60,995 bases of DNA from Sulfuritalea sp. (GTDB taxonomy: Bacteria > Pseudomonadota > Gammaproteobacteria > Burkholderiales > Rhodocyclaceae). Shown here in pieces: positions 25,346 to 35,946 of this stretch (positions are counted from its first letter, which is position 1; each line of letters begins with the position of its first letter). The notes under the pieces were generated by a model, which was given only the letters and a program-made list of their open reading frames with translations, was not told the origin of the DNA and did no database searches. The position numbers and the translations under genes are program-made. The stretch spans positions 1 to 60,995 of the forward strand of contig NZ_JAFLDR010000025.1 in assembly GCF_017302275.1 (NCBI RefSeq), read 5' to 3'.

Positions 25346-26508
25346 TGAACCACGCTTATGCCGCGCCGAGCCACCGCGCCCCGGCCGAACTCGACGGCCT
25401 GCTGCTGTGGCCGGCCCTCGGCCTGTTGCTGCTGGGTCTGGTGATGGTGTATTCGTCCTCGATCGCGATAGCTGAAGGCAGCCGCTTCACCGGCAACCAG
25501 TCGGCCTATTTCCTGTTTCGCCACGCGATCTTCCTCTGCATCGGCCTGGTGGCCGGCGTGATGGCCTTCCAGGTTCCGCTGCGCCTTTGGCAGCAGGCCG
25601 CGCCCTGGCTATTCGTGGCTGGCGTCGCGCTGCTGCTGCTGGTTCTGGTGCCACAGGTCGGCCGCTCGGTGAACGGCGCGCAGCGCTGGATCGGACTCGG
25701 CCCGATCAACCTGCAACCTTCGGAGCTGATGAAGCTGTTCGCTGTGCTGTATGCCGCCGACTACACCGCGCGCAAGCTCGACGACATGGGTAGCTTCGTG
25801 CGCGGCTTCTTTCCGATGGCGCTGGTGATGGTGCTGGTCGGCGTCCTGCTGCTGCGGGAGCCGGACTTCGGCGCGCTGGTGGTAATCCTTGCCATCGCCA
25901 CCGGCATCCTCTTCCTCGGCGGCATCAATGCCCGCGTGTTCGCCATCCTGGTCGCGGTGCTGGCAGTCAGCTTCGTGGTCATGATCTGGGCTTCCGATTA
26001 TCGGCGGCAGCGCATCTTCGGCTTCATGGATCCGTGGCAGGACGCCTACGGCAAGGGATACCAGTTGTCCCACGCGCTGATCGCCTTCGGCCGCGGCGAG
26101 TGGTTCGGCGTCGGACTCGGCGCCAGCGTCGAAAAGCTGTTCTACCTGCCGGAGGCGCACACCGACTTCCTGCTGGCGGTGATCGCCGAGGAACTCGGCT
26201 TCGTCGGCGTCTGCGTCGTGGTCGGACTCTTCGCCCTGCTGGTACAGCGCTGCTTCGCCATCGGCCGCCAGGCCATGGTGCTGGGCCGGGTCTACTCCGG
26301 CCTGGTGGCGCAGGGCGTCGGCATCTGGCTCGGCGTCCAGGGTTTCATCAACATGGGCGTGAACATGGGCCTCCTGCCGACCAAGGGCCTGACCCTGCCG
26401 CTGATGAGCTTCGGCGGTTCCGGCATTGTCGCCAATTGCCTTGCCTTGGGAATCTTGCTGCGTGTCGACTGGGAGAACAGACAGATGATGCGGGGGCAGC
26501 AGGTATGA
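25345..26508 (+). CDS. ftsW: Septal peptidoglycan polymerase FtsW
   Basis: SEDS-family glycosyltransferase that works with FtsI. 387 residues with about ten membrane segments from ATG 25345, which overlaps the murD stop. Family motifs are [60 protein letters not shown] and the C-terminal [16 protein letters not shown]. Ends at an ATGA where a REP-like element begins, in place of the usual tight junction with murG. Confidence 0.96.
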   Translation: MNHAYAAPSHRAPAELDGLLLWPALGLLLLGLVMVYSSSIAIAEGSRFTGNQSAYFLFRHAIFLCIGLVAGVMAFQVPLRLWQQAAPWLFVAGVALLLLVLVPQVGRSVNGAQRWIGLGPINLQPSELMKLFAVLYAADYTARKLDDMGSFVRGFFPMALVMVLVGVLLLREPDFGALVVILAIATGILFLGGINARVFAILVAVLAVSFVVMIWASDYRRQRIFGFMDPWQDAYGKGYQLSHALIAFGRGEWFGVGLGASVEKLFYLPEAHTDFLLAVIAEELGFVGVCVVVGLFALLVQRCFAIGRQAMVLGRVYSGLVAQGVGIWLGVQGFINMGVNMGLLPTKGLTLPLMSFGGSGIVANCLALGILLRVDWENRQMMRGQQV

Positions 26509-26520
26509 GCGCCGCCGGCC

Positions 26521-26613
26521 GGGCCGCCCCAAGGGCGGCGCAGCCAACATGCGGAGCTGCGCAGCAGCGAACCGCCGTCACCCCCTGCCTTGGGCAGGGG
26601 GCTGGGGGGAGGG
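26521..26613 (+). repeat. REP-like element between ftsW and murG (copy R5)
   Basis: Modules: GGGCCGCCCCAAGG, hairpin GCTGC-gca-GCAGC plus GAACC, then the short hairpin CACCCCCTGCC...GGCAGGGGG with tail GGGGGGAGGG. As at murE/murF, it directly follows an ATGAGCGCC that overlaps the upstream stop. The tail acts as the murG ribosome site. Confidence 0.85.
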
Positions 26614-26620
26614 CAGTTCA

Positions 26621-27694
26621 ATGAGCCATACCCTGCTCGTCATGGCCGGCGGCACCGGCGGCCACATCATGCCTGGGCTGGCGGTGGCGGAGCATTTGCG
26701 CGCGCGGGGCTGGAAGATCGCCTGGATGGGTAATCCGGATGGCATGGAGGCGAAGCTGACCGCCGGGCGCGGCTACGAGATGGCCTGGGTGAATTTCACC
26801 GCGCTGCGCGGCAAGGGTTTGCTGCGCAAACTGCTGCTGCCGGTGAACCTGTTGCGTGGCTTCAGCCAGGCCTGGTCGCAGCTCAAGCGCATCCGGCCCG
26901 ACGTGGTTTTGGGCATGGGCGGCTACGTCAGCTTCCCGGGCGGCATGATGGCCTCGCTGCGCGGCATTCCGCTGGTATTGCACGAACAGAATTCGGTCGC
27001 CGGGCTGGCCAACCGGGTTCTCGCCGGAGTGGCCGACCGCATCCTCGCCGGCTTTCCTGGCGCGCTGGCGAGGGCCGGCTGGGTGGGCAATCCGGTGCGT
27101 CCCGAAATCGCCGTGTTGCCGGCGCCGACTCTTCGCTACGCGCAGCATCAGGGGCCGTTGCGGATCCTGGTGGTGGGCGGCAGCCTCGGCGCGCAGGCGC
27201 TGAACGAAACCGTGCCCAGGGCGATGGCACTGATCGCCGAGGACGAACGTCCGCAGGTGGTGCACCAGGCCGGGGAAAAGCACCTGCCGATGCTGGAAAG
27301 CCTTTACATCTCGGCCGGCGTCAAGGCGGATTGCGTGGCCTTCATCGAGGACATGGCCGGCGCCTACGACTGGGCCGACCTGGTGATCTGCCGCGCCGGC
27401 GCGCTGACGGTGGCCGAACTGGCCGCGGCCGGTGTCGCCAGCCTGCTGGTGCCCTTTCCGCATGCGGTTGATGACCACCAGACCGGCAACGCGCGCTTCC
27501 TGAGTTCCGCCGGTGCCGCGATCCTGTTGCCGCAAGACCAGTTGACGCCGCAGCGGTTGGCCGAGATCCGGACCCTGTCGCGCGGGCAGTTGGCGCAGAT
27601 GGCGGAAAAAGCACGGGAACTGGCGCGGCCCGAGGCCACGGCGGCCGTGGCGCAGGCCTGCGCCGACCTGGCGCGGAAAGGAAAACCGGAATGA
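26621..27694 (+). CDS. murG: Lipid II synthase MurG (GlcNAc transferase)
   Basis: Peripheral inner-membrane GT28 glycosyltransferase turning lipid I into lipid II. 357 residues from ATG 26621 ([15 protein letters not shown]), with GGGAGGG 7 bases upstream. Motifs are the Gly-rich loop [41 protein letters not shown] and the donor-site [16 protein letters not shown]. The frame is open upstream, but only through the repeat element. Overlaps murC by 4 bases. Confidence 0.96.
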   Translation: MSHTLLVMAGGTGGHIMPGLAVAEHLRARGWKIAWMGNPDGMEAKLTAGRGYEMAWVNFTALRGKGLLRKLLLPVNLLRGFSQAWSQLKRIRPDVVLGMGGYVSFPGGMMASLRGIPLVLHEQNSVAGLANRVLAGVADRILAGFPGALARAGWVGNPVRPEIAVLPAPTLRYAQHQGPLRILVVGGSLGAQALNETVPRAMALIAEDERPQVVHQAGEKHLPMLESLYISAGVKADCVAFIEDMAGAYDWADLVICRAGALTVAELAAAGVASLLVPFPHAVDDHQTGNARFLSSAGAAILLPQDQLTPQRLAEIRTLSRGQLAQMAEKARELARPEATAAVAQACADLARKGKPE

Positions 27695-29079
27695 AGCACA
27701 AGGTCAAACGCATCCACTTCGTCGGCATCGGAGGCTCAGGCATGTCGGGCATCGCCGAAGTGCTGGCGAACCAGGGTTTCGAGGTCAGCGGTTCCGACCT
27801 CGGCGACAGCGCGACGACGCGCCGCCTGGCGACGCAGGGCATCCGCATCACCATCGGCCACAGCGCGCAAAACGCCGCGGAGGCAGATGCGGTGGTGGTA
27901 TCCACCGCCGTCAAGGAAGACAACCCCGAGGTGCGGATGGCGCGCCAGCGCCACGTGCCGGTGGTGCCGCGCGCGCAGATGCTGGCCGAGCTGATGCGCC
28001 TCAAGCAGGGCGTCGCGATCGCCGGCACCCACGGCAAGACCACCACCACCAGCCTGGTCGCATCCTGCCTCGCCGAGGGCGGCTTCGATCCGACCTTCGT
28101 CATCGGCGGCCGGCTGAATTCGGCCGGCGCCAATGCCAGGCTGGGCAGCGGCGAATTCCTTGTCGCCGAGGCCGACGAGTCGGATGCGTCCTTCCTCTTC
28201 CTCTCGCCCGTGGTCTCGGTGGTCACCAACATCGACGCCGACCACATGGAGACCTATGGCCACGATTTCGGCCGCCTCAAGCAGGCCTTCGTCGATTTCC
28301 TGCACCGCCTGCCGTTCTACGGCGTCGCCGTGGTTTGTGGCGACGATCCCAACGTGCGCGACATCATCCCGCGCGTGGCCAAGCAGATCGTCACCTACGG
28401 CATAGAGCGCGAGGCGAGCTTCCGCGCCGAGGACGTGGTGGCCGATGGCGGCACCATGCGCTTCACCTGCGTGCGCACCAACGGCAGCGTGACTCGCCTG
28501 CCCATCGTGCTCAACCTGCCGGGGCACCACAACGTGCTCAACGCGCTGGCGGCGATCGCGGTGGCCACGGAAGTCGGCGTCGGCGACACGGCGATCGTCA
28601 AGGCGCTGGCGGATTTTCGCGGCGTCGGCCGCCGCTTCCAGCGCTGCGGCGAGATCGCCTGCCCGAGCGGCGGACAATTCACGCTGGTCGACGACTACGG
28701 CCACCATCCGGTGGAAATGGCGGCGACGCTGGCGGCGGCGCGCGGCGCCTTTCCCGGCCGCCGCCTGCTGCTGGCCTTCCAGCCGCATCGCTACACCCGC
28801 ACGCGCGATTGCTTCGAGGATTTCGTCAAGGTGCTCGGTGGCGTCGACGGCCTGCTGCTGGGCGAGGTCTATGCCGCCGGCGAGGCGCCGATCATCGCTG
28901 CCGACAGCCGTGCGTTGATCCGCGCCCTGCGCGTCGCAGGCAAGGTCGAACCGGTCTTCGTCGAGGACATCGCCGCCATGCCGGCCGCGATCCTGTCCGC
29001 CGCGCGCGATGGCGACGTGGTGATCTCCATGGGCGCCGGTTCCATCGGCGGCGTTCCCGGAAAGCTGATTGATGGTTGA
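27691..29079 (+). CDS. murC: UDP-N-acetylmuramate-L-alanine ligase MurC
   Basis: Joins L-Ala to UDP-MurNAc, the first amino-acid step. 462 residues. N-terminal [20 protein letters not shown] loop [43 protein letters not shown] and [15 protein letters not shown] are all present. Full length. Overlaps murG by 4 bases and the murB start by 8. Confidence 0.96.
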   Translation: MKHKVKRIHFVGIGGSGMSGIAEVLANQGFEVSGSDLGDSATTRRLATQGIRITIGHSAQNAAEADAVVVSTAVKEDNPEVRMARQRHVPVVPRAQMLAELMRLKQGVAIAGTHGKTTTTSLVASCLAEGGFDPTFVIGGRLNSAGANARLGSGEFLVAEADESDASFLFLSPVVSVVTNIDADHMETYGHDFGRLKQAFVDFLHRLPFYGVAVVCGDDPNVRDIIPRVAKQIVTYGIEREASFRAEDVVADGGTMRFTCVRTNGSVTRLPIVLNLPGHHNVLNALAAIAVATEVGVGDTAIVKALADFRGVGRRFQRCGEIACPSGGQFTLVDDYGHHPVEMAATLAAARGAFPGRRLLLAFQPHRYTRTRDCFEDFVKVLGGVDGLLLGEVYAAGEAPIIAADSRALIRALRVAGKVEPVFVEDIAAMPAAILSAARDGDVVISMGAGSIGGVPGKLIDG

Positions 29080-30055
29080 ACCGACAACACCCGTCGAACG
29101 CAGTGAGCAAGAAGTCACCCCTCCCGCGCGGGAGGGGCCGGGGGAGGGCGGGCCATTTAGGGGAGAGTTGCGCAGCAACGAACCTATGGCCGGACATGTG
29201 TCCTGGCGCGCCGGCGGTCCGGCGGCGCGTGCCTTTTTTCCGGTCGATCTGGATGACCTTGCCACCTTCCTCGGCGGCTTGCGTCACGACGAGCCCCTGT
29301 TGCTCGTCGGCCTGGGCAGCAACCTGCTGGTGCGCGACGGCGGTTTCGACGGCACCGCGATTTTCACCCATGGCGCCCTGAACACTTTGCGCCGTGAGCC
29401 GGACGGCAGCTTTTATGCCGAGGCTGGCGTCGCATCGCCCAAGCTGGCGCGCTTCGTCGGCCGCCGGGGCTGCGCGGAAGCCGAGTTTCTCGCCGGCATT
29501 CCGGGCACCGTGGGCGGTGCGCTGGCGATGAATGCCGGCTGCCATGGCGGCGAAACCTGGCGCTACGTGGAAAAGGTCCTGATGCTGAATCGCCAGGGCG
29601 AAAAGCGGCTGCGCGGGCCCGAGGACTTCGCCGTCGGCTATCGGCATGCCGGATTGAAAAGCGCCACGGACGAGGTATTCGCCGCGGCATGGTTCCGCTT
29701 CCCGCCGGGCGATGCCGGTGCGGCGCAGGCGCGCATGAAGGAACTGCTGGAGCGGCGGGTTGCGACTCAGCCGCTGACCCTGCCCAATGCCGGGTCGGTG
29801 TTCCGCAACCCGCCGGGCGACCATGCCGCGCGGCTGATCGAGGCGGCCGGCCTCAAGGGCACACAGATCGATGGTGCGCAGGTGTCCGAAAAGCATTCGA
29901 ATTTCATCGTTAATCCCGACGGCGCGGCCAGTGCGAGTGCGATAGAAATGCTAATCGGCCGGATTCAGGCAGAAATACGGGAAAAGTTCGGGGTTTCGCT
30001 GGCGCGCGAAGTGCGCATCGTCGGCGTGGCGGGGCGGGGCGGGGAAAGGTCTTGA
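29072..30055 (+). CDS. murB: UDP-N-acetylenolpyruvoylglucosamine reductase MurB
   Basis: FAD enzyme reducing UDP-GlcNAc-enolpyruvate to UDP-MurNAc. 327 residues from ATG 29072, behind GGAAAG and overlapping the murC stop; a TTG at 29069 is the other option. Conserved sequence starts only near residue 29 ([21 protein letters not shown]). The first ~27 residues translate a short REP-like hairpin. Motifs are [50 protein letters not shown] and [10 protein letters not shown], a type I MurB. Confidence 0.94.
   Translation: MVEPTTPVERSEQEVTPPAREGPGEGGPFRGELRSNEPMAGHVSWRAGGPAARAFFPVDLDDLATFLGGLRHDEPLLLVGLGSNLLVRDGGFDGTAIFTHGALNTLRREPDGSFYAEAGVASPKLARFVGRRGCAEAEFLAGIPGTVGGALAMNAGCHGGETWRYVEKVLMLNRQGEKRLRGPEDFAVGYRHAGLKSATDEVFAAAWFRFPPGDAGAAQARMKELLERRVATQPLTLPNAGSVFRNPPGDHAARLIEAAGLKGTQIDGAQVSEKHSNFIVNPDGAASASAIEMLIGRIQAEIREKFGVSLAREVRIVGVAGRGGERS
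29114..29151 (+). repeat. REP-like short form at the murB start (copy R6)
   Basis: GTCACCCCTCCCG-CGCGGGAGGGG plus the tail CCGGGGGAGGGC. It is read through in frame as part of MurB ([13 protein letters not shown]). Just after it, GTTGC-gca-GCAAC-GAACC resembles the small hairpin module of copies R2, R3 and R5, but also encodes conserved MurB residues. Confidence 0.75.
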
Positions 30056-30963
30056 TGGAATTCGGCAAGGTGGCGGTGATGATGGGCGGCAAGTCGGCCG
30101 AGCGAGAGGTGTCGCTGAAAAGCGGTGCAGCCGTGCTGGCGGCCCTGCGTTCGTCCGGCGTCGACGCCCATGCTTTCGATCCGCGCGACAAGGCGCTGGA
30201 AGCGCTGCACGGCGAGGGCTTCCGGCGCGTGTTCATTGCGCTGCACGGACGCGGCGGCGAGGATGGCAGCCTGCAGGGCGCGCTGGACCTGCTGGCGATT
30301 CCCTATACCGGCAGCGGCGTGCTGGCCTCCGCGCTGGCGATGGACAAGTGGCGCTCGAAACTGGTCTGGCAGGCCGTCGGCCTGCCGGTGCCGGAGTTCG
30401 CGGTGCTCGATGCCGCCAGCGATTTCGCCGCCGTCGAGCGATGCCTCGGCTTGCCATTGTTCGTCAAGCCGGCCAACGAGGGCTCCAGCATCGGCATCAC
30501 CAAGGTCAAGCAGGCCGGCGACCTGAAAGCAGCCTATGAGACCGCGGTCCGCTACGACGACTGCGTGCTGGCCGAAGCCTTTCTCGGCGGCGGCGAATAT
30601 ACGGTGGGCATCCTGGCCGGCGAGGCCCTGCCGGTGATCCGCATCGTGCCCGCCACCGAGTTCTACGACTACGAGGCCAAGTACCTGCGCGACGACACCG
30701 AATATCGGATCCCGAGCGGTCTGGGCGAGGCGCGCGAAGCCGAAATGCGCGACATGGCGCTGCGCGCTTTCGCCGTACTAGGCGGTCGCGGCTGGGGGCG
30801 CATGGACCTGATGCTGGACGCTGCCGGGCGCATGTATTGCCTTGAAGCGAACACGTCGCCGGGCATGACCGACCACTCGCTGGTGCCGATGGCGGGGCGG
30901 GCGGCCGGAATGCCCTTTCCACAACTGGTCCTGAAGCTGCTTGCGGAGGCCCGTCATGGCTAG
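30055..30963 (+). CDS. ddlB: D-alanine-D-alanine ligase
   Basis: ATP-grasp enzyme of 302 residues making D-Ala-D-Ala for MurF. It starts at ATG 30055 behind GGGGAAAGG, overlapping the murB stop. Motifs are [46 protein letters not shown], the metal-binding GWGRMDLML and [15 protein letters not shown]. Full length. Confidence 0.96.
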   Translation: MEFGKVAVMMGGKSAEREVSLKSGAAVLAALRSSGVDAHAFDPRDKALEALHGEGFRRVFIALHGRGGEDGSLQGALDLLAIPYTGSGVLASALAMDKWRSKLVWQAVGLPVPEFAVLDAASDFAAVERCLGLPLFVKPANEGSSIGITKVKQAGDLKAAYETAVRYDDCVLAEAFLGGGEYTVGILAGEALPVIRIVPATEFYDYEAKYLRDDTEYRIPSGLGEAREAEMRDMALRAFAVLGGRGWGRMDLMLDAAGRMYCLEANTSPGMTDHSLVPMAGRAAGMPFPQLVLKLLAEARHG

Positions 30964-31762
30964 CCTGCGTGGGAAGGGAACGGGCAAGAACCGCAACGAG
31001 CGCGGCAATGGCGACGGCTTCTGGGACCGGCCGATGCTGATCAACCTGTTGGCCGACGTCCTGCTGCTGGCGGGTGGTGTGCTCCTGGGCTGGGCCGGCA
31101 TCATGGCGCTGCAGCGCCTGCCGATCCTGCCACTGCGCGAACTGGTGGTTGCCACTCCGGTGGACCGCGTGTCGCGGGCCCAGATCGAGCATGCGGCGCG
31201 CAGTGCCCTGGTCGGGAATTTCTTCACCGTGAACCTCGATAGCGCCCGCACCACCTTCGAGCGCATGCCATGGGTGCGGTCGGCAAGCCTGCGCCGGATC
31301 TGGCCGGACGGCGTCGAACTGCGACTCGAGGAACATCGCGCCGTCGCGCGCTGGACTCCGCAGGAAGGCGAGGCGCGCCTGGTCAGCACGCGTGGCGAGG
31401 TGTTCGCGGCCACGTCCGACGAAGCGCTGCCCCAGTTTGTCGGTCCCGAAGGCTCCGCCGTTCTTGTTCTCGAACGCTTCCGCGCCTTCGGCGAGGTTCT
31501 TGCGGGTGCCGGCTACACGCTGGTCGGCATCCATCTGTCTGCCCGCGAGGCATGGCAGCTCAGGCTCGCCGACGGCGTGGTGCTGGAGTTGGGGCGCGAA
31601 CAAGCCAAACATCCGCTGGCCGATCGCCTCGACCGATTTGCGCGCCACTACGCGGAGGCGGGCAGAGTGACCCGTGACCGCCTGCGTGGCATCGGCGTGG
31701 TGGATATGCGTTACCCCAACGGATTTGCATTGCGGCCGCGTGCAGCCGCCCCACAATCATGA
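30956..31762 (+). CDS. ftsQ: Cell division protein FtsQ
   Basis: Bitopic division protein of 268 residues, scaffold of the FtsQLB complex. Basic cytoplasmic tail, one membrane segment ([19 protein letters not shown]), a POTRA domain ([21 protein letters not shown] ...) and the FtsQ beta domain ([23 protein letters not shown]). Start at ATG 30956 behind GGAGG, overlapping the ddl stop; an in-frame ATG 15 bases upstream has no ribosome site. Confidence 0.94.
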   Translation: MASLRGKGTGKNRNERGNGDGFWDRPMLINLLADVLLLAGGVLLGWAGIMALQRLPILPLRELVVATPVDRVSRAQIEHAARSALVGNFFTVNLDSARTTFERMPWVRSASLRRIWPDGVELRLEEHRAVARWTPQEGEARLVSTRGEVFAATSDEALPQFVGPEGSAVLVLERFRAFGEVLAGAGYTLVGIHLSAREAWQLRLADGVVLELGREQAKHPLADRLDRFARHYAEAGRVTRDRLRGIGVVDMRYPNGFALRPRAAAPQS

Positions 31763-32991
31763 GCAAAGAAGCCAAACGCGACCTGATCGTCGGCCTCGAC
31801 ATCGGCACGTCCAAGATCGTCGCCATCGTCGGTGAACTGGATGCCGAGGGACGGCTGGGGGTGCTCGGACTCGGTACCCAGGAATCCACCGGCCTCAAGC
31901 GCGGCATGGTGATCAACATCGAAGCCACCGTCAATTCCATCTCGCGCGCCATCGCCGAGGTCGAGATGATGGCCGGCTGCAAGGTGCGGGAGGTCTATAC
32001 CGGCATCGCCGGCAGCCACATCAAGAGCAAGGATTCCACCGGCATGGCGGTGGTGCGAGACAAGGAAGTGACGCAGTTCGACGTGGAGCGCGCGATCGAG
32101 GCCGCCAATGCCACGTCGATCTCCGCCGACGACCAGATCCTGCACACGCTGGTGCAGGAGTTCACGGTCGACGGCCAGGACGGCGTCAAGGAACCGATCG
32201 GCATGGACGCGCGGCGGCTCGACGTCAAGGTGCATCTGGTCACGGGCGCCGTGACCGCGGTGCAGAATATCGTCAAGTGCGTGCATCGCTGTGGCCTCGA
32301 GGTGGTCGACCTGGTGCTGCAGCCGCTGGCCTCGGGCTATGCGGTGCTGACGGAGGACGAAAAGGACGTCGGCGTCTGCCTGGTGGACATCGGCGGCGGT
32401 ACCACTGATGTCGCCGTGTTCGTGCATGGCGCGATTCGCCACACTGCAGTGATCCCGATCGCCGGCGACCAGCTGACCAACGACATCGCGATCGCGCTGC
32501 GTACGTCGACCCAGGACGCCGAGGACATCAAGATCCGCTACGGCGTGGCCCTGCAGCAACTGGCCGATCCGGAAGAGATGATTGAGGTGCCGGGCGTCGG
32601 CGACCGTCCGTCGACCCAGCTTTCGCGCCAGACCCTGGCCGGCTTCATCCAGCCGCGGGTCGAGGAGATCTTCCAGAAGGTGCAGGAGGAGCTGCAGCGC
32701 AGCGGCAAGGAACGCCTGTTGCGCGCCGGCATCGTGCTCACCGGCGGCGCCGCTCAGATGCCGGGCATGGCCGAGCTTGGCGAGGAGATTTTTCACAACA
32801 CCGTGAAGCTGGCAATGCCGCATTACGACGGCAATTTGCGCGATTACGTGCGCAATCCGCGCTACTCCACGGCGATGGGTTTGTTGCTGGAAGGGGTGGC
32901 GCAACGCCACCGTGGCATGAAGACGCAGAGCCCGAGAAGCTTCGGGCAGGTTCTGTCGCGGATGAAGGCGTGGTTCACCCGAAATTTTTGA
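31759..32991 (+). CDS. ftsA: Cell division protein FtsA
   Basis: Actin-like protein that tethers FtsZ to the membrane. 410 residues. ATPase motifs are VGLDIGTSKIVAIVGE, the 1C domain, DIGGGTTDVAVF and GIVLTGGAAQMPG. The C-terminal amphipathic helix (SRMKAWFTRNF) is the membrane anchor. Overlaps the ftsQ stop (ATGA). Confidence 0.97.
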   Translation: MSKEAKRDLIVGLDIGTSKIVAIVGELDAEGRLGVLGLGTQESTGLKRGMVINIEATVNSISRAIAEVEMMAGCKVREVYTGIAGSHIKSKDSTGMAVVRDKEVTQFDVERAIEAANATSISADDQILHTLVQEFTVDGQDGVKEPIGMDARRLDVKVHLVTGAVTAVQNIVKCVHRCGLEVVDLVLQPLASGYAVLTEDEKDVGVCLVDIGGGTTDVAVFVHGAIRHTAVIPIAGDQLTNDIAIALRTSTQDAEDIKIRYGVALQQLADPEEMIEVPGVGDRPSTQLSRQTLAGFIQPRVEEIFQKVQEELQRSGKERLLRAGIVLTGGAAQMPGMAELGEEIFHNTVKLAMPHYDGNLRDYVRNPRYSTAMGLLLEGVAQRHRGMKTQSPRSFGQVLSRMKAWFTRNF

Positions 32992-33019
32992 AGCGGTTGG
33001 TCTTTTCAGGAGGCGAAAA

Positions 33020-34210
33020 ATGTTTGAACTCGAGGAAGTAGGGGCACCGGAGGGAGATTCAAGTTCGACGGTCATCAAGGTCGTCGGCGTGGGCGGCGCA
33101 GGCGGCAACGCGGTCGAGCACATGATTCGCGAAGGTGTCGGCGGCGTCGAATTCATCTGCTGCAATACCGACGCGCAGGCGCTCAAGAAGAGCAGCGCCG
33201 ACGTCAAGCTGCAACTCGGGCCGGGCCTCGGCGCCGGCGGCAAACCCGACAAGGCCAGGGAACTCGCCGTACAGGATCGCGGCCGCATCGCCGAGGCGCT
33301 GCAGGGTGCGCACATGGTGTTCATCACCGCCGGCATGGGTGGCGGTACCGGTACCGGCGCCGGTCCGATCGTCGCCGAAGTGGCGCGCGAACTGGGCATC
33401 CTTACGGTGGCGGTGGTGACCAAGCCCTTCGAGTACGAGGGCAAGCGCAAGCGCCTGGCCGAAGAAGGCGTGGCCGAACTGGCGCGCCACGTCGATTCGC
33501 TGATCATCATCCTCAACGAGAAGCTCGAGGAAGTGCTAGGCGAGGAAGTCAGCATGTTGGAAGCCTTCCAGGCCGCGGACAACGTGCTGCGCAACGCGGT
33601 CGGTGGCATCGCCGAGATCATCAACGTGCCCGGACTGGTCAACGTCGATTTCGAGGACGTGCGCACCGTGATGGGCGAGATGGGCAAGGCGATGATGGGC
33701 TCCGCCGTTTCGGCCGGCGTCGATCGCGCTCGCGTCGCCGCCGAGGAAGCGGTGGCGAGTCCGCTGCTGGAAGGCATCGAGCTGTCCGGCGCGCGCGGCG
33801 TACTGGTCAACATCACCGCCAGCACCACGCTGGGCCTCAGGGAATACAAGGAGGTGATGAGGACCATCCGCCAATACACCGCGCCGGAAGCCACGGTGAT
33901 CTGCGGGGCGGTGTTCGACGAAGGGATGGAAGACCGGTTGCGCGTCACGGTGGTCGCCACCGGCCTCGGCGTGGTTGCGACGCGCGAGACGGCCAAGCCG
34001 AAGATGAGCGTGGTAGAAACCGTTGGCTTGCGCACCGGAACCGACAACCTGCAGGTCTACGACGTTGCGATGGCGCAAGTCGCGGTCGACCTTTCCAGTG
34101 TTACCAGCAGCGCCCGTGGCGGTCCGCGCAATGCGCAGGCAGACGCCATGGCGGCGTCGGGCGTCGACAAGTACGACATTCCCGCCTTCCTGCGGCGTCA
34201 GTCGGACTAG
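33020..34210 (+). CDS. ftsZ: Cell division GTPase FtsZ
   Basis: Tubulin-like GTPase forming the Z ring. 396 residues. GTP motif [13 protein letters not shown]-terminal [13 protein letters not shown]7 loop and [20 protein letters not shown] are present. The C-terminal tail [10 protein letters not shown] binds FtsA and ZipA. A clear ribosome site (AGGAGG) lies 7 bases before ATG 33020. A hairpin follows at 34226. Confidence 0.98.
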   Translation: MFELEEVGAPEGDSSSTVIKVVGVGGAGGNAVEHMIREGVGGVEFICCNTDAQALKKSSADVKLQLGPGLGAGGKPDKARELAVQDRGRIAEALQGAHMVFITAGMGGGTGTGAGPIVAEVARELGILTVAVVTKPFEYEGKRKRLAEEGVAELARHVDSLIIILNEKLEEVLGEEVSMLEAFQAADNVLRNAVGGIAEIINVPGLVNVDFEDVRTVMGEMGKAMMGSAVSAGVDRARVAAEEAVASPLLEGIELSGARGVLVNITASTTLGLREYKEVMRTIRQYTAPEATVICGAVFDEGMEDRLRVTVVATGLGVVATRETAKPKMSVVETVGLRTGTDNLQVYDVAMAQVAVDLSSVTSSARGGPRNAQADAMAASGVDKYDIPAFLRRQSD

Positions 34211-34225
34211 CAAGGCGTTCCGATC

Positions 34226-34261
34226 CCCGGTCCGGCGGGCGCCTCCTCCCGCCGGGCCGGG
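34226..34261 (+). terminator. Hairpin after ftsZ
   Basis: CCCGGTCCGGCGGG pairs with CCCGCCGGGCCGGG over 14 bp with one G-T wobble, loop 8 bases. There is no T-run, so it may be a weak terminator or an mRNA 3' stabiliser at the end of the dcw cluster. Confidence 0.55.
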
Positions 34262-34267
34262 TGCTCG

Positions 34268-34276
34268 TGATAAAAT
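34268..34276 (+). promoter_or_regulatory. Extended -10 promoter of lpxC
   Basis: TGATAAAAT, an extended -10 (TG-n-TAAAAT), 38 bases upstream of the lpxC start and just after the ftsZ hairpin. No good -35 is seen, as is common for extended -10 promoters. Confidence 0.5.
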
Positions 34277-34313
34277 TGCGGCCCTGCACCATTTACTTGC
34301 GAATCGAAATTCG

Positions 34314-35228
34314 ATGCTTCGTCAGCGCACCCTGAAATCTGTCGTCAAGGCCACCGGCGTGGGTCTCCACTCCGGAGTCAAGGTTTCGCTCGTGCTGCGT
34401 CCGGCCCAACCCGACACCGGGGTGGTGTTTCGCCGCGTCGACCTGACGCCGCCGGTTGACCTGAAGGCCGACGCGCTAGGCGTCGGCGACACGCGGCTGG
34501 CGTCCTGCCTGGAGCGGGACGGCGTGAAAGTCGCGACCGTCGAGCACTTGATGTCCGCCCTGGCCGGCCTTGGCATCGACAATATCTATGTGGATGTCGA
34601 CGCCGCGGAACTGCCGATCATGGACGGTTCGGCCGCGCCCTTCGTTTTCCTCCTCCAGTCGGCGGGCATCGAGGAGCAGAAGGCGGCGAAGAAGTTCCTG
34701 CGGGTGAAAAAGACCGTGGAAGTCAGGGACGGCGACAAATGGGCGAAGCTTTCCCCCTACGATGGATTCAGCATCGACTTTTCCATTGTCTTCAACCATC
34801 CGGCGATGGATCGCGCCGCCTCGCGCGCGCATGTCGATTTCGCCGACCAGTCCTACTTGCGGGAAGTGGCGCGGGCGCGCACCTTCGGTTTCATGCAGGA
34901 CGTCGAATCCCTGCGCGACCAGGGGTTGGCGCTGGGCGGTAGCCTGGAAAACGCCATCGTGATGGACGAGTATCGTGTCCTCAACAGCGACGGATTGCGC
35001 TATGCCGACGAATTCGTCAAGCACAAGATACTCGACGCGATCGGTGATCTCTATCTGGCGGGTCATCCGCTGCTTGGTGCGTTTTCCGCGCACAAATCCG
35101 GCCACGCGCTGAACAACCAGTTGTTGCGCGCCTTGTTGGCCGACGCCTCGGCCTGGGAGGCGGTCACCTTCCAGAACGTTGCGGAAGCGCCGGTCGGCAT
35201 CGCCCGCTTGTATCCCCAACTGGCCTGA
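34314..35228 (+). CDS. lpxC: UDP-3-O-acyl-N-acetylglucosamine deacetylase LpxC
   Basis: Committed step of lipid A synthesis; zinc deacetylase of 304 residues from ATG 34314. Motifs are [33 protein letters not shown] (first Zn His), [13 protein letters not shown], the catalytic [14 protein letters not shown] (Zn His and Asp) and [11 protein letters not shown]. The upstream open frame is just ftsZ in another frame. The position after ftsZ is the conserved one. Confidence 0.97.
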   Translation: MLRQRTLKSVVKATGVGLHSGVKVSLVLRPAQPDTGVVFRRVDLTPPVDLKADALGVGDTRLASCLERDGVKVATVEHLMSALAGLGIDNIYVDVDAAELPIMDGSAAPFVFLLQSAGIEEQKAAKKFLRVKKTVEVRDGDKWAKLSPYDGFSIDFSIVFNHPAMDRAASRAHVDFADQSYLREVARARTFGFMQDVESLRDQGLALGGSLENAIVMDEYRVLNSDGLRYADEFVKHKILDAIGDLYLAGHPLLGAFSAHKSGHALNNQLLRALLADASAWEAVTFQNVAEAPVGIARLYPQLA

Positions 35229-35242
35229 AGGCCACCGCGCCC

Positions 35243-35425
35243 ATGTTCCTGCTCAGGATCATCGGCATTCTCACCCTGATCACGATAGGCAGCGGCATCG
35301 TCGCCTGGCTGGTAACCCGCGATCGGCGCTACCTTGTGCTGTCGGGCCGCGTCGCCAAATGGGCGCTGGTCTTTACGCTGGTGGTGCTGGTCTTGATGAT
35401 GGCGGAGCGCCTGATCATTCTTTGA
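35243..35425 (+). CDS. Small two-segment membrane protein
   Basis: A protein of 60 residues with two hydrophobic segments (FLLRIIGILTLITIGSGIVAWL and ALVFTLVVLVLMM) separated by a short basic loop (TRDRRYLVLSGRVAKW). I do not recognise a named family. Position between lpxC and the DUF721 gene, 14 bases after lpxC, suggests co-transcription with lpxC. The end overlaps the convergent DUF721 gene by 11 bases. Confidence 0.65.
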   Translation: MFLLRIIGILTLITIGSGIVAWLVTRDRRYLVLSGRVAKWALVFTLVVLVLMMAERLIIL

Positions 35426-35852
35426 CGGCGAGCAGAAGGCGCTCCAGCGCCCGCTTGAGGGGTGACTCGCCGGGAAGTTCCCGAGCCAAATTAGTGAGTC
35501 CTTGCTTCTGTTTATTTCCAGGCAGGTCAGGGCGCTTGTGCATCTTGCGAGGTGGAACTGGGTTGCGGGCTTGCACTCGAACCTCGATTTGGGTAACCTT
35601 CGCGTCCTTGTTCGATAATTCGCTGGCGAGACTCGGTCCGAGTTGACGGACTTTCGTAGCGACCGCGCCGTTGGCGGTGTGGATAAGTAATTTCCCCAGG
35701 CGGAAGTTGGCTACCCGGGCATGAGGTCTCAGAGCCTCCGGCAGAGCAGCTTCCAGAAGTCGCTGGAATTGGAGCAGGCGTTGGGCGTGGGCAGCAAGCC
35801 GCGCCAAGCTGTCACCGGAGTCGAGATGTTCCTGGAGACTGCGCGCTGTCAT
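35415..35852 (-). CDS. DUF721/DciA-like protein
   Basis: A protein of 145 residues. The N-terminal half (SLARLAAHAQRLLQFQRLLEAALPEAL, then VANFRLGKLLIHTANGAVATKVRQLGPSL) fits the KH-like DUF721 fold. DciA, the DnaB helicase operator of many bacteria, belongs to this family. The C-terminal tail is basic, Pro-rich and probably disordered. It sits on the opposite strand between lpxC and the M23/secA pair, the usual place in betaproteobacteria. Confidence 0.75.
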   Translation of the reverse strand: MTARSLQEHLDSGDSLARLAAHAQRLLQFQRLLEAALPEALRPHARVANFRLGKLLIHTANGAVATKVRQLGPSLASELSNKDAKVTQIEVRVQARNPVPPRKMHKRPDLPGNKQKQGLTNLARELPGESPLKRALERLLLAVKE

Positions 35853-35946
35853 CTAAATTGAAGTTTCAGTTTTTTGGCCGGCACCGGCATGTTTTCGTGC
35901 TCTCTACGAGTGGCCAGAACTGATACGTACCTGGAGGGAGAGAAGA

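Noticed and set aside
28567-28596. Possible ninth copy of the 24-bp repeat in murC (GAAGTCGGCGTCGGCGACACGG)
   Set aside because: Very similar DNA, but it encodes the residues expected of MurC at this place ([16 protein letters not shown]), so shared codon use can explain it.
19831-29160. Reading the repeat set in the dcw cluster as a CRISPR array
   Set aside because: Copies are kilobases apart, palindromic, of variable length and not separated by uniform spacers.
34480-34500. Similar stretch GGCGTCGGCGACACGCGG in lpxC
   Set aside because: Encodes the conserved LpxC residues NVGDTRLAS-like; not evidence of a repeat.
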